The notes under the pieces are model-generated. The model made no database searches. It was given only the letters and a program-made list of their open reading frames with translations, and had not been told where the DNA came from. The position numbers were made by a program, and so were the translations under genes. Positions 52,799 to 61,620 of a stretch of DNA of 64,000 nucleotides are shown piece after piece. Origin of the DNA: Kribbella sp. NBC_00382. Its GTDB lineage: Bacteria > Actinomycetota > Actinomycetes > Propionibacteriales > Kribbellaceae. The DNA lies in NCBI RefSeq assembly GCF_036067295.1, contig NZ_CP107954.1, positions 6,944,001-7,008,000 of the forward strand. Direction: 5' to 3'. The first letter of the stretch is position 1, and the number at the start of each line of letters is the position of its first letter.

Positions 52799-54127
52799 TC
52801 AGGCCTCGGTGAAGAAGCGGTCGAGGACTCGGGAGCCGAACTCGAGGGAGGCGGTCGGGACGCGCTCGTCGATGCCGTGGAACATGCCCATGAAGTCGAG
52901 GTCCGGCGGGAGCTGGAGCGGTACGAAGCCGAAGCAGCGGACGCCCAGACGGGACCAGGACTTGGCATCCGTACCGCCTGACATCAGCAACGGCGCGGTC
53001 CGGCTCTGCGGGTCCTCTGCCGTGAGTACCGACTTCATGATCTCGACCAGCCGGCCGTCGTAGCTGGTCTCCAGCGCGATGTCCTCGATCACCGTCTCGC
53101 GCTGCACCTTGTCGCCGAGCAACTCGTCGATGGTGGCGAAGAACTCGTCCTCGTACCCGGGCAGGAACCGCCCGTCGATGTGCGCCTCGGCGTCGCCGGG
53201 GATCACGTTGACCTTGTAGCCGGCGTTGAGCATCGTCGGGTTCGCGGTGTTGCGGATGGTTGCCCCGAACATCCGGCTGAAGCTGCCCAGCTTGGCCAGC
53301 GTCTCGGTCATGTCCTCGGGATCGAGCTCGGTACCGAGTACATCCTCAAGCGTCGCGAGGAACTCCTTGACGGTCGGCGTCAACCGCAACGGCCACTCGT
53401 GGTTGCCGATCCGGGTGACCGCCTCGACGAGGTTCGTCACGGCGTTGTCGTTGTTGACCATCGATCCGTGGCCGGCCGTGCCGCGCGCCTTCAGGCGCAT
53501 CCAGTTCATACCCTTTTCGGCGGTCTCGATGAGGTACAGGCGCAGGTCGTCCTTCATCGTCACCGAGAACCCGCCGACCTCACCGATCCCCTCGGTGCAG
53601 TCCGAGATGGTCTCCGGGTGGTTCTTGATCAGCCACTGCGCGCCGTACAGCCCGCCGGCCTCCTCGTCCGCCGTGAACACCAGCCGTACCGGCCGCCGCG
53701 GCTTCACGCCCGCCCGCTGACGAGCCCGGACCACCGACAGCACCATCGCGTCGAAGTCCTTCATGTCGACCGCGCCGCGCCCCCACACGCACCCGTCGAA
53801 GATCTCCCCCGCGAACGGATCAACCTTCCAGTCCTTCGGATCCGCCGGCACCACATCAAGATGCCCATGCACCAGCAACGGCTCGGCTGTGGCGTCCTCG
53901 CCCTCCCAATGCGCCACCAACGATGCTCGCCCAGGCTCGGACTCATAAATCGTGGACTCGATCCCCACCTCGTCCAGCTTCGCCGCCACATACTCCGCGG
54001 CGTCCCGCTCCCCGTTGCTCTTCCCGTTCCCGTAGTTCGTGGTGTCGAACCGAATCAACTCACTGCACAGCTCCACCACCTCGGCATCAGGGCCGTACGA
54101 CTGGTCACCGGGGCTCGAAAAAGTCAT
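52799..54127 (-). CDS. M20-family metallopeptidase
   Basis: Protein of 442 residues. The co-catalytic zinc site is complete: LLVHGHLDVVPAD (His), VWGRGAVDMKDFDAMV (bridging Asp), FTADEEAGGLYGAQWL (Glu-Glu), and the later MSGGTDAKSW with a terminal HGIDERV (His). The dimerisation domain is in residues ~190-330. It matches the M20/ArgE/DapE-like peptidases that cleave dipeptides or N-acyl amino acids in the cytosol. Conserved in actinobacteria as a housekeeping gene. It is the last core gene before the tRNA-anchored island. Confidence 0.93.
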   Translation of the reverse strand: MTFSSPGDQSYGPDAEVVELCSELIRFDTTNYGNGKSNGERDAAEYVAAKLDEVGIESTIYESEPGRASLVAHWEGEDATAEPLLVHGHLDVVPADPKDWKVDPFAGEIFDGCVWGRGAVDMKDFDAMVLSVVRARQRAGVKPRRPVRLVFTADEEAGGLYGAQWLIKNHPETISDCTEGIGEVGGFSVTMKDDLRLYLIETAEKGMNWMRLKARGTAGHGSMVNNDNAVTNLVEAVTRIGNHEWPLRLTPTVKEFLATLEDVLGTELDPEDMTETLAKLGSFSRMFGATIRNTANPTMLNAGYKVNVIPGDAEAHIDGRFLPGYEDEFFATIDELLGDKVQRETVIEDIALETSYDGRLVEIMKSVLTAEDPQSRTAPLLMSGGTDAKSWSRLGVRCFGFVPLQLPPDLDFMGMFHGIDERVPTASLEFGSRVLDRFFTEA

Positions 54128-54176
54128 ACCCCCACCCTGCCAGGGCCCGATGTGAAATTCACCCGTGGGGTTTGCT

Positions 54177-54182
54177 AAGGTT
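54177..54182 (+). promoter_or_regulatory. Candidate -10 box of the tRNA-Leu gene
   Basis: TTGCTAAGGT is an extended -10 form (TGC-TAAGGT) 35 nt upstream of the tRNA. No convincing -35 at normal spacing. Confidence 0.35.
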
Positions 54183-54217
54183 CTCCAGTCGACGCCGCAC
54201 AGCGGCAGACACCACTC

Positions 54218-54302
54218 GTCCGGGTGGCGGAATGGCAGACGCGCTAGCTTGAGGTGCTAGTGTCCTTTACGGGACGTGGGGGTTCAAGTCCCCCCTCGGA
54301 CA
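54218..54302 (+). tRNA. tRNA-Leu (anticodon GAG)
   Basis: An 85-nt cloverleaf including the discriminator base. GTCCGGG pairs with CTCGGAC (one G-U pair), the D-arm follows, and the anticodon stem CTAGC/GCTAG encloses TTGAGGT with anticodon GAG. A long variable arm (GTCCTTTACGGGAC) marks a class II tRNA. The T-arm is GGGGG-TTCAAGT-CCCCC and the discriminator A is at 54302. It reads CUC and CUU leucine codons. CCA is not encoded. The last 19 nt double as the 3' end of the recombinase gene on the other strand, which marks the tRNA as an integration site. Confidence 0.95.
54284..54302. other. Probable integration site (att) at the tRNA-Leu 3' end
   Basis: The 19 nt shared by the tRNA T-arm/acceptor stem and the recombinase stop region. 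Site-specific elements often use a tRNA 3' end as crossover and restore the tRNA on insertion. No second copy was found by eye in the window, so the other end of the element is probably to the right of 64000. Confidence 0.5.
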
Positions 54303-56046
54303 CGCGACTTAACCACACGGTCGGCCAATGGGTCGACCTCCACATCAACAATCTGGTTGGTGTGGTGACAGACCAGCGAGAGCCTTAGCGCTCCATAGAG
54401 CTGGCTCCTCTCCTCCGGATCGGCTCGCTCAAGAGCCCGGGCCATATCTCCTAGCTGATCGATGTAACCCGCCAGTTCCTCCCGGCTCATCACGGCCTCG
54501 GGAGGAATCTGCGTGATGGCCGTCTCAGCAGCCCGCTTCTCTGCCACAGCAGCGTTGTACTGCTCCCGCAGCGCCGCCGGATCCCACCCCGCATCCAACG
54601 CCCGCTGCAACCGCCCCATCACCACGTCGGCCGCCGCAACGCGATCCCGCAACTGCGCTACATGCTCGTCACGACGCGCCGAACTGTCGTCGTCCTCCAG
54701 AAGTAAGTCAATCGTTACCTGCCGATTCAACGGCCCGAACAGCTCCCCGATCCACCGATTGAGCGCCGGCGTGACGAGATCCTCCCGAAGGTAGATCTGC
54801 TGCGGATGCGCCAGCGCCGTGGCCGATTCCGGCACCAAGGTCCGGGCGTTGCATCGGTAGTACTTCACCTCCTTGTGCCGCGCCGCTCCCTCCATCTTCC
54901 GGTCACAAATCCCGCACTTGATTCGTCCGCGTAGCTCATAGGTCCGCTTCTTCGGTGCCCGTCGCCGACTCCGCGTCGACCACCCCTCCACCCCACCGCT
55001 CCGCCTCTTCCGCTTTTCCAGCTGAACCGCGGTGAACGTATCCACCGACACGATCACCGGATGCGCCGGCTCCCGTGACCGCACAATCTTCGCCTGGGGC
55101 GAGCGCCGAAACCTCGCGATGTAGCCCGCGGCAACATCTTCCGGATCAAGCAACTCCTCGACCTTCTGCCACCTTCTATAGATCGCGTACCCGGTGTATC
55201 GCGGGTTCTCGAGGATCGCGGCGACAGTCGAGTGCTGCCAGCCATCCATCTTCCGATGCCGGTTCTGATGCGGCGCATGCGCCGACGGACACGGCACCCA
55301 TCCCGATTCAACTGCTCAGCGATCGCCTTCCTCCCCCACCCCGCGAGATACATCTCGAAGATCCGCTGCACCACCGCCGCTGCGATGTCATCCACCACCA
55401 ACACCCGCAGCCGCTGCCCCTCCTGCGCCTTCCGCGGATGGGGATGAGGCCCACCATCAGCAACCAGATACCCGTACGGCGGCCGGCCACCCTGATACCG
55501 ACCATCAATCAACACCTGCGCAGCCATCGCCGCCCGAACCCGCCGCTGCACATGCTGCCGCTCAGACTTCGACAACCCACCAGTAATCGTCATCGCCATG
55601 TCATGCACGGTGTTCTCCGGATCGAACCGCCCACCCAAACTCGGTATCCACAGGGACACCCCATACCGATCAAACTTCGGCCAAGTCAGGCTGAACTGAT
55701 TACTGAACCAACACCGAGTCGCCTCCCCCACCACCAACCCGTCCCACCCTCGCCCAGGATCTTTGAGGGCCTGCAACACCCGGTTGGCCTCGCTCCTACG
55801 CTCCCAAGGCAACGACCTCGACTGCCCGATGTCGAAGAACTCCTCGACGATCTCACCGCCCAGTGGCTCGACGAACCGTGCGGCCTCCCCCATCTGCCAA
55901 GCCTTTGAGGTCGCCGGATCCTGATTGTCCTCAGTCGAACACCGCCCATAGAACGCCAACTGGCCAACCCCCGCGCTGCTCGCATCAGCCGCCAGCGCCT
56001 CCATCCCCAACAACTCATCCAAAGTCGCCCACACATCGCCGCTCAA
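54284..56046 (-). pseudogene. Large serine recombinase/integrase, split by a one-base frameshift
   Basis: The first part (56046 to about 55300) has the resolvase domain with catalytic Ser in FYGRCSTEDNQDP and then RGWDGLVVGEATRCW, ending at AIAEQLNRDG. The expected continuation (PCPSAHAPHQNRHRKMDGWQ, AAILENPRYTGYAIYRRW, a zinc ribbon CGICDRKM...YYRC and a coiled coil) is in the next frame from 55297 to 54284. One G seems to be lost from a run at 55297-55299 (CCC on the plus strand): GATGGGTGCC instead of GATGGGGTGCC. Joined, the protein would have about 580 residues. It starts at a TTG overlapping the stop of the small gene before it. Either a real inactivation or a base-call error. Confidence 0.9.
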
Positions 56047-56237
56047 GATGCCTCCTCGTCCGTCCTGCCGGCGTCCTCCACCAGCCGCTCCATCTTCGCC
56101 AGCCGCACGACGATCCGGCAGAGCACTCGCGCCACCTGTGGATAGACCACCGGTACCCCGTCCGGAAGTACCACCCGAACGACGCCGTCACCGCCCGCCG
56201 CTTCTTCCCCCTGCGCAGAAACCTTCTCGACACTCAC
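56043..56237 (-). CDS. Small hypothetical protein coupled to the recombinase
   Basis: Protein of 64 residues: an acidic/Gly-rich start, VVRVVLPDGVPVVYPQVARV, then a helical part LCRIVVRLAKMERLVEDAGR. The stop overlaps the TTG start of the recombinase (TTGA), so translation is coupled. No family recognised. Small genes of this kind often precede large serine recombinases in actinobacterial elements and could be excision or control factors, but that is a guess. Confidence 0.6.
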   Translation of the reverse strand: MSVEKVSAQGEEAAGGDGVVRVVLPDGVPVVYPQVARVLCRIVVRLAKMERLVEDAGRTDEEAS

Positions 56238-56968
56238 ACACCCTCAACGCCCGCGAAACAGAGGATTCTGCCGCTGGCACCCCGGAGTCGGGGTACTCAC
56301 CAATCGTCAATTGTCGCCAGGATTCATCGCCTTCCGACAACACCCAACACATTGCAGAGATTCGTAGACAGCTCCGCTAGGAACCGTGGTCACCTTGAAC
56401 AGCGCGGGAGATGACCAGGCGCAGGCCCTTCTGAGACGCCTTCAAAGATGTCGAGGATCTTGCCGGTGCAGGCGAGGGCAGATCGGCGACCACCCCGATC
56501 TGCCCTCGCCTGCACCGGCGGTTTTACTCTCAGCCGTTCTCGTCGCTGATCGTCACTTGCCAACGTCCCACGGAGCAGTGACGGAGCAGCGATCCGTTGA
56601 GCGGGCGGGGCGCTCTACCCCCACGGCGCGAGCTGAGCCCCTGCAGTGACGCTTTGCCGTGAAATTGCATGTGCCTTCAGCCGCCGGGTCGCTCGAACCT
56701 CTCGGCAGACTGCTCCTATTCCGATAGCTCAGGCGTGGGCTGAGCCCATGAATGTGGTCGTGTCGCCCTGCCATAGGCGACCGCGCAAAGGACTCGAGCC
56801 TTCGGCCCGGGGATCATGAGAGCCAAGCCAACACCAACACTGGCCAACTTCAGACTCCGCTAGTCAGGCTTCCCACCTCATCCAGCCACTCGACCAACAC
56901 TGTTTGACAGCATTTCGCGTCACGACCCGCGTCACGTGACTCGCCGAGGGGTCGGCTGGGCAGGACGC
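56238..56968. other. 731-bp gene-poor stretch
   Basis: No convincing coding region on either strand. It contains the long hairpin described separately, several short direct repeats (CGGAGCAG at 56573-56590, CGCGTCACG near 56910-56935) and codon statistics unlike the flanking genes. It may be the debris of genes lost from the island. Promoters for the small gene and the recombinase should lie near 56240-56300. Confidence 0.5.
56462..56525 (+). terminator. Orphan 25-bp terminator hairpin
   Basis: GCCGGTGCAGGCGAGGGCAG and five more bases (56462-56486) pair perfectly with 56495-56519 around an 8-nt loop, followed by GGTTTTAC. It is oriented for plus-strand transcripts, yet no plus-strand gene lies within reach upstream. 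The terminator may be what is left of a deleted gene, or it may end a non-coding RNA. Confidence 0.75.
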
Positions 56969-59731
56969 CTACTTCAACTGTGGGAACGTACCGTCCCCGA
57001 GCCCGACGTTCTTCAGGTCGTTCCAGAGCCAGCGTGCAGCGAGGCTGGACGCCGGCCGCACCTTAGACATGTCGTCTGCGCCCGCGCCGCCCCACCCCAG
57101 ACCACCCAGCAGTTCGCGGTTCTGCTGAGCGAGCCATGAACGCACTGTGTCGGCAATCGCGGAGTAGCGATCCAAGTCTGTCGAGCGGCTCTCGCGCCTC
57201 TCTGTGATCACCGACCGCCCGGACGCCGACCATGTCGCCTCGGCGCCAGAGGGAGCCATCGACGGCAGTAACTCCATCGGCACCCGCGTCGAGGTCAATC
57301 CGGGCATGTTGCCGATCCGGCCAGGGGTGAAATCCACTTCCAGGATGACGCCGAACGGCGCAATCGCTGAGTCTGGCATTGACCATCCAAGCCGAGCGAA
57401 TGGGTGAGCCATCGCCTCGTCATACGCCTCACACGCGCGTCCGTATACCTCGGCCTCGAACTCCATCAGCCGCCGTGGTGAGTAGGAGTGCCAGATGAAT
57501 CCGCCCTTCGGATGCTGCACATCCTTTTGCGGGAGGTGCGACACAATCTGTCCAGCTGGGATCGCATCGATCCACGAGACGAGGTCTTCAAGCTCCCCGC
57601 CGGAATAGAGCGCGGCACCGCCGAGCGAGATCCGAGCCTGTCGGTCTCGTCCAATCTGCTCTAGTAGGTCCGCCGCGCGGACCCGAACCTTGTCGGTGGG
57701 AAGGTCCCCGTGGAACAGAGACCCGAGGCCGAGGAGGCTGCGAGCAAGATCGAACCGACGCTCCTGGACCCAGACCCCGTCCGGGGCGCCGAGGAAAGGG
57801 TCGCGGGACAACTTTTTCAGGGTCTCTCTTGCAATGATCCTTCGCACCATCGTCCACGGCCAAGCGTCACCGTCCGGTGGTGCACCGCTCCACCACGGCT
57901 GCCAGTCCGGTACCGCATCCGGGCGCAGAGCGTGTACCTCAGGTGGAACCTCACTGACGTGATCGGCTGCCGGCTGAGACGTCGAGATAGCGATGTCGAT
58001 CCAGTGACCGCGCACCGTGACACCCAAGCCGACCGGGCCCTGAACGATGCGGTAAGGGAGGATACCCTCAGCAAAGGGGCCCAGAGCGTTGGCCCAGGTG
58101 CGTAGCGCCTGGAGAAGGCGGGCCCCACTCGTCGTGGCGTCGAGATCCTCACTATCGTCGGTACGCCACTGCCGGTGTCCACTGAACGCCGCGTTGATGA
58201 CCCATGCAGCAGCGCCTGGATTCCCGGTGACCCATGTCTCCAACAGGGCATCCACTTGCCTAGCATCAGGAGCGCTCAGCGCGGCTACGGCCGCCGCCCA
58301 CCGCCACCGGCTGAAACCTCGAGCGTCCGCCACAACCTCCGCCGGCGGGACGTCACCGACGAGAATCGCCTGGGCCGCGAACCAGTGCTGGAAGATGGGC
58401 AGCGAAAACCGGACTGAGCCGTCGGCGTTGTCTGCGACGAGCCGACTCGAACGGGCGATCTGGCGGTCGCTGAATGACAGGCCGTCCCTACCCGTCCTGG
58501 TGAGCGCGACGGCGAGGTTCTCAAGGACCGATCGAGTCTCGCCAGAGGTTACCGCCGAGCGCTCGGTGCCTTTCGCGAGAGCGTTCTCGACCAGGCCTCG
58601 AATCAAATCCGCTTCTCCGCGAGCAGCTTCATCCCGCCCGAGCATCGCGCCCGCCGCGAGAGCAAAGAACGGCCTCGACACTGTGGCACGCATGTCGGCA
58701 GTCCAGCGCCAGGTGTCATGCGACTTCCCACCGGCCAACTCGACGAGCTTGAGCGCGTCGTCCTCAGCTAGGACTGCCGTCGTTGCCTGCTCCGCCGGAG
58801 TTGGGGACAAGATGCCAGGGCGAGCGGTCAGCAAGACACGAACATTGGTGTGGGCTCTGGCCATGATCCGGGCGGCATCCAGCAGAGTCTGCGCTGTGGC
58901 TGGGTCGGTCTCATCCAGACCGTCAACTGCTATCGATGCGCCCCGTCCTTGGCGCCAGGCTGGGCCTAGCTGCCGTTCGACGGCGTCTTCGAGCGGCTGA
59001 CCATGCAGAGCGCTGGCGCTCAACCACACTGGGAACGGCGCATCCTGATCTTCGGTCAGAGTCTCAATCGCGCCTCGATGCCAGACTTCCGCGGTCTCGG
59101 ACTTTCCGGCGCCGAAGTCGCCTAGCAATACCACGACTCCGCCGGCCGAGATATCCGGGACCTCGATCTGGGCGAAGTACGGGCCTAGGGCCGCTTCATC
59201 GACCTCGAACACCTGCAGGCGAACCGCTCGGCGCGCCTCAGACCGCCGTTGGAGAACCATCGCGAGGTCAGCAGAGCTCATCGCAGCGCCAGGACCTGCT
59301 AGCTGCAGTAGCCGATCCCGCACGTCTACGCTGCGGCGCTGCGCCCAGCTCTCAGTCAGCTCGACTCGTTGAATATCGGCGAGCGCCGCCGCGACGGCCG
59401 GGTACGTCAGCTCCACCAACCGCAATGCGTGGGAGAGATGGTCATCCGCGGACGCCCAGTTCTTCGATGCGCTTGCCAGTGTGTCATCGAGCCTTTTCGC
59501 CAGCAGGCCGTGGATAACCTCTACCGGCGTGGCGAGTTCCTCGGCGGTGATGGTCTTGAGCCACTTCCGATAGGCCCGCCACGGGCACTTGAAGTCGACT
59601 CTTTTCCGCACTTGCCACCAGACGATCCACCGAAACGACGACTTACGTGCGAGTGCCTTCGCAGCAGGCGCCGCTAGGCCTCCGAGGAGGCGTCCACCCC
59701 CAGCAATAAGGGCAGGCTCCAAGCCGCTCAT
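56969..59731 (-). CDS. NACHT/STAND ATPase, probable defence protein
   Basis: Protein of 920 residues; ATG with GAGGAGGG upstream. The N-terminal ~190 residues are helical with a basic patch (RKRVDFKCPWRAYRKWLK). P-loop domain: Walker A LGDFGAGKS (residues ~203-211), Walker B SIAVDGLDETD (near 262-273), VRVLLTARPG (sensor 1) and FSLPIFQHWFAAQAIL (winged-helix block). The C-terminal 450 residues are Trp-rich and lack a recognised sensor repeat. It is unrelated in its flanks to the NACHT protein at 22111. A divergent HNH nuclease gene lies 374 nt away. Such ATPases often sense infection and activate an effector; here the effector may be N-terminal or the HNH partner (inference). Confidence 0.82.
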   Translation of the reverse strand: MSGLEPALIAGGGRLLGGLAAPAAKALARKSSFRWIVWWQVRKRVDFKCPWRAYRKWLKTITAEELATPVEVIHGLLAKRLDDTLASASKNWASADDHLSHALRLVELTYPAVAAALADIQRVELTESWAQRRSVDVRDRLLQLAGPGAAMSSADLAMVLQRRSEARRAVRLQVFEVDEAALGPYFAQIEVPDISAGGVVVLLGDFGAGKSETAEVWHRGAIETLTEDQDAPFPVWLSASALHGQPLEDAVERQLGPAWRQGRGASIAVDGLDETDPATAQTLLDAARIMARAHTNVRVLLTARPGILSPTPAEQATTAVLAEDDALKLVELAGGKSHDTWRWTADMRATVSRPFFALAAGAMLGRDEAARGEADLIRGLVENALAKGTERSAVTSGETRSVLENLAVALTRTGRDGLSFSDRQIARSSRLVADNADGSVRFSLPIFQHWFAAQAILVGDVPPAEVVADARGFSRWRWAAAVAALSAPDARQVDALLETWVTGNPGAAAWVINAAFSGHRQWRTDDSEDLDATTSGARLLQALRTWANALGPFAEGILPYRIVQGPVGLGVTVRGHWIDIAISTSQPAADHVSEVPPEVHALRPDAVPDWQPWWSGAPPDGDAWPWTMVRRIIARETLKKLSRDPFLGAPDGVWVQERRFDLARSLLGLGSLFHGDLPTDKVRVRAADLLEQIGRDRQARISLGGAALYSGGELEDLVSWIDAIPAGQIVSHLPQKDVQHPKGGFIWHSYSPRRLMEFEAEVYGRACEAYDEAMAHPFARLGWSMPDSAIAPFGVILEVDFTPGRIGNMPGLTSTRVPMELLPSMAPSGAEATWSASGRSVITERRESRSTDLDRYSAIADTVRSWLAQQNRELLGGLGWGGAGADDMSKVRPASSLAARWLWNDLKNVGLGDGTFPQLK

Positions 59732-60105
59732 GAGCCCTCCTCGATCTGATGGCTACTACCCAGGATGTGCGGGATCCGAGCCCATGGAGGCTCTCACATA
59801 TACCTCGTGCACCTCCCGCCGAGGCTTCTCGTTCTCCTGCCTGATCGCGGCTCGACTCCTTATGGACCGTGGCCTAACCAATTCGATTCCCTTCTCGCTC
59901 GCCTGGGCGGCGCCGGGATCCGGACACTTTCCTGGCACACTCAGGCAGGAGTTGCAGCTCACTAGACATACGGGCATCCGCGACCATCGAGAAGTACGTT
60001 CAGACTATGTCCTTGGCCCCGCGCGCGACGACAGCGACGATGATTCCTGGGGCGAGCACGCCCAGACACTGCGCCACGCCCTCCGCACCCTGCCATGCTT
60101 ACGCC
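59732..60105. other. 374-bp divergent intergenic region
   Basis: Holds the promoters of the NACHT ATPase (leftward) and the HNH gene (rightward). TACGTT at 59995-60000 is followed 6 nt later by an ATG at 60007 in frame with the HNH gene, so a longer leaderless form of that protein is possible. No other gene is supported. Confidence 0.45.
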
Positions 60106-60801
60106 ATGTCACCGGATCGAGCTGACGGCGCGGGACAGCGCAAGAAGATTCACCCTGCCCAAGAGGCTGCCCTCTGGGCGTTGAGCAGTGGTCGATGTTA
60201 CGCGCCAGGATGCATCCTGCCGGTGGTACTCGAGGTTCGCCCTGGCGTCTATCGCAAGAACGCTCAGGTAGCGCACATCTACGGCGTGAAGGGCGCGCGC
60301 TGCCGCCCCGGCATGGCCGCCTCAGAGCGCGACTCCTTTTCCAACCTTCTCCTGCTCTGCTATCCCCACCACACCGAGGTCGACGGCGACGAAGAGAGGT
60401 ACCCGCCGGAGCGTCTCCGGGAGTGGAAGAACGAGCACGACGGTCCAGAGCTAGCTGCACTCAGCGTGGCCGCCGTCCCGGATCCCGACACATTCGTCGA
60501 TTTCCTTGCCACGATCGCCAAGCCGCCCCTTGACCGTCTTGAGTCGATTACCGAACGGCTGGAGAAGACCGGAGAGGTAACCGAGGAGACAGTCGGCGAA
60601 CTGAGGTACCTAGTGGGCATGATCTCCTCATCGGAGACCGGTGTCGACGCCCAAAGTGCGCGCAATCTCGCCGTCGCCGCAGAGATCCTCAGCTCGGTCA
60701 ACATCAAGCAGAGCGCCAGCTGGCTCCTGACGGTCTCCGACACGCTGCCGAAGGTTGTTGCGCGCCTCGAAGCAGCCGTTCGGCAGCTCCCTCCGCAGTA
60801 G
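60106..60801 (+). CDS. HNH-type endonuclease with helical C-terminal domain
   Basis: Protein of 231 residues from the ATG at 60106; an ATG at 60007 would add 33 residues of low-complexity Pro/Thr/Ala. The nuclease part has RCYAPGC near the start, VAHIYGVKGARCRPGM (first His) and NLLLLCYPHHTEVDGDEERY (Asn and last His), the beta-beta-alpha metal layout. Residues ~115-231 are helical (DTFVDFLATIAKPPLDRLES, VNIKQSASWLLTVSD) and may bind a partner. HNH proteins of this build are found in defence islands as DNA-cutting effectors. Divergent from a NACHT ATPase; a functional pair is plausible but unproven. Confidence 0.8.
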   Translation: MSPDRADGAGQRKKIHPAQEAALWALSSGRCYAPGCILPVVLEVRPGVYRKNAQVAHIYGVKGARCRPGMAASERDSFSNLLLLCYPHHTEVDGDEERYPPERLREWKNEHDGPELAALSVAAVPDPDTFVDFLATIAKPPLDRLESITERLEKTGEVTEETVGELRYLVGMISSSETGVDAQSARNLAVAAEILSSVNIKQSASWLLTVSDTLPKVVARLEAAVRQLPPQ

Positions 60802-61620
60802 CCGACATCCCGCGTCGCGCAGCGCCCCGGCCAGGCCACGTTGCGGAGGCCGGCTGCTTGGCGCCCGGCGTAGACGTCACAAGGATCGTTGTCTGCCGTG
60901 CCCAAATGAACAAGCCGGGTACGGTCGCCGCGATGTCCGAGTGGTGGCGCAGATGACTCCCATGACTCCCACATCCGCCTGATTGCAGGCTGGGCAAACC
61001 TTGCCGAACGCATCTGCTTGGGTTGCGAATCCGTGGTCATCGCGAAGGTGGGCCTGAAGACATGGACTACCGGTGTCGTCGAGAGTTTGATGACGCGTCG
61101 GGACGCGGCACTCGACGAGGAGGCCGAGAAACGCTAGCTGGCGCCATCGGGTCGTTTCGCTGATCAGACGCGAAGGCGCCGCTCTTGCTCGGTCGGCCGA
61201 CCTTCTCATTACGAGGAAGACCGACAGCGTCTCTTACGCTCTCTACGAGCGTATTGGCTTGCACGGCAAACCGCATCACACGCGGATTCCACCATGCTCA
61301 TCCGCATTTTCGTGCCACGAGTAGTGCCACGCAAAGCAGCAGTCCGGGCCGGCGGTTGAGTGCCTCTCACGGGCCAACCCGGACCCCCAGCCTCATTCCG
61401 GTCGTGAGACAACGTCTGCACACCACGCGGTTACAGCCGATCCAGTGAGCAAGGTCCCGGTGCCGGACGGCTACCGGCTGTCAGTCCGCGTTCCAGATAG
61501 CCGAACGACCCGTCGCAGCCTGAAGCAACGCGCGGTCAAGAGCTCGCGGAGGTTCGATCTATCGCGAGAGTCTTCAGGTCATGTGTGGACCATTCTCCAG
61601 GAACGTGAGATCTTGCCGAG
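60802..61620. other. 819-bp gene-poor stretch
   Basis: No convincing gene. On the plus strand about 76 codons without a start (60910-61137) read like a protein end (RLIAGWANLAERICLGCESV, then VIAKVGLKTWTTGVVESLMT, stop TAG at 61135-61137). On the minus strand an overlapping frame has HLRDDHGFATQADAFGKVCPAC. Either could be a decayed gene. A 60-codon plus-strand frame at 61445-61627 overlaps the next gene start but has no family match. The promoter of the TIR-KAP gene should be in the last 150 nt. Confidence 0.4.

Noticed and set aside
56386-56649. 87-codon plus-strand frame across the long hairpin
   Set aside because: Its middle part is the inverted repeat itself; a protein encoded through a perfect terminator is unlikely.
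59756-59977. 73-codon minus-strand frame between the NACHT ATPase and HNH genes
   Set aside because: It would lie in the promoter region of two divergent genes, lacks a ribosome-binding site and shows no domain.
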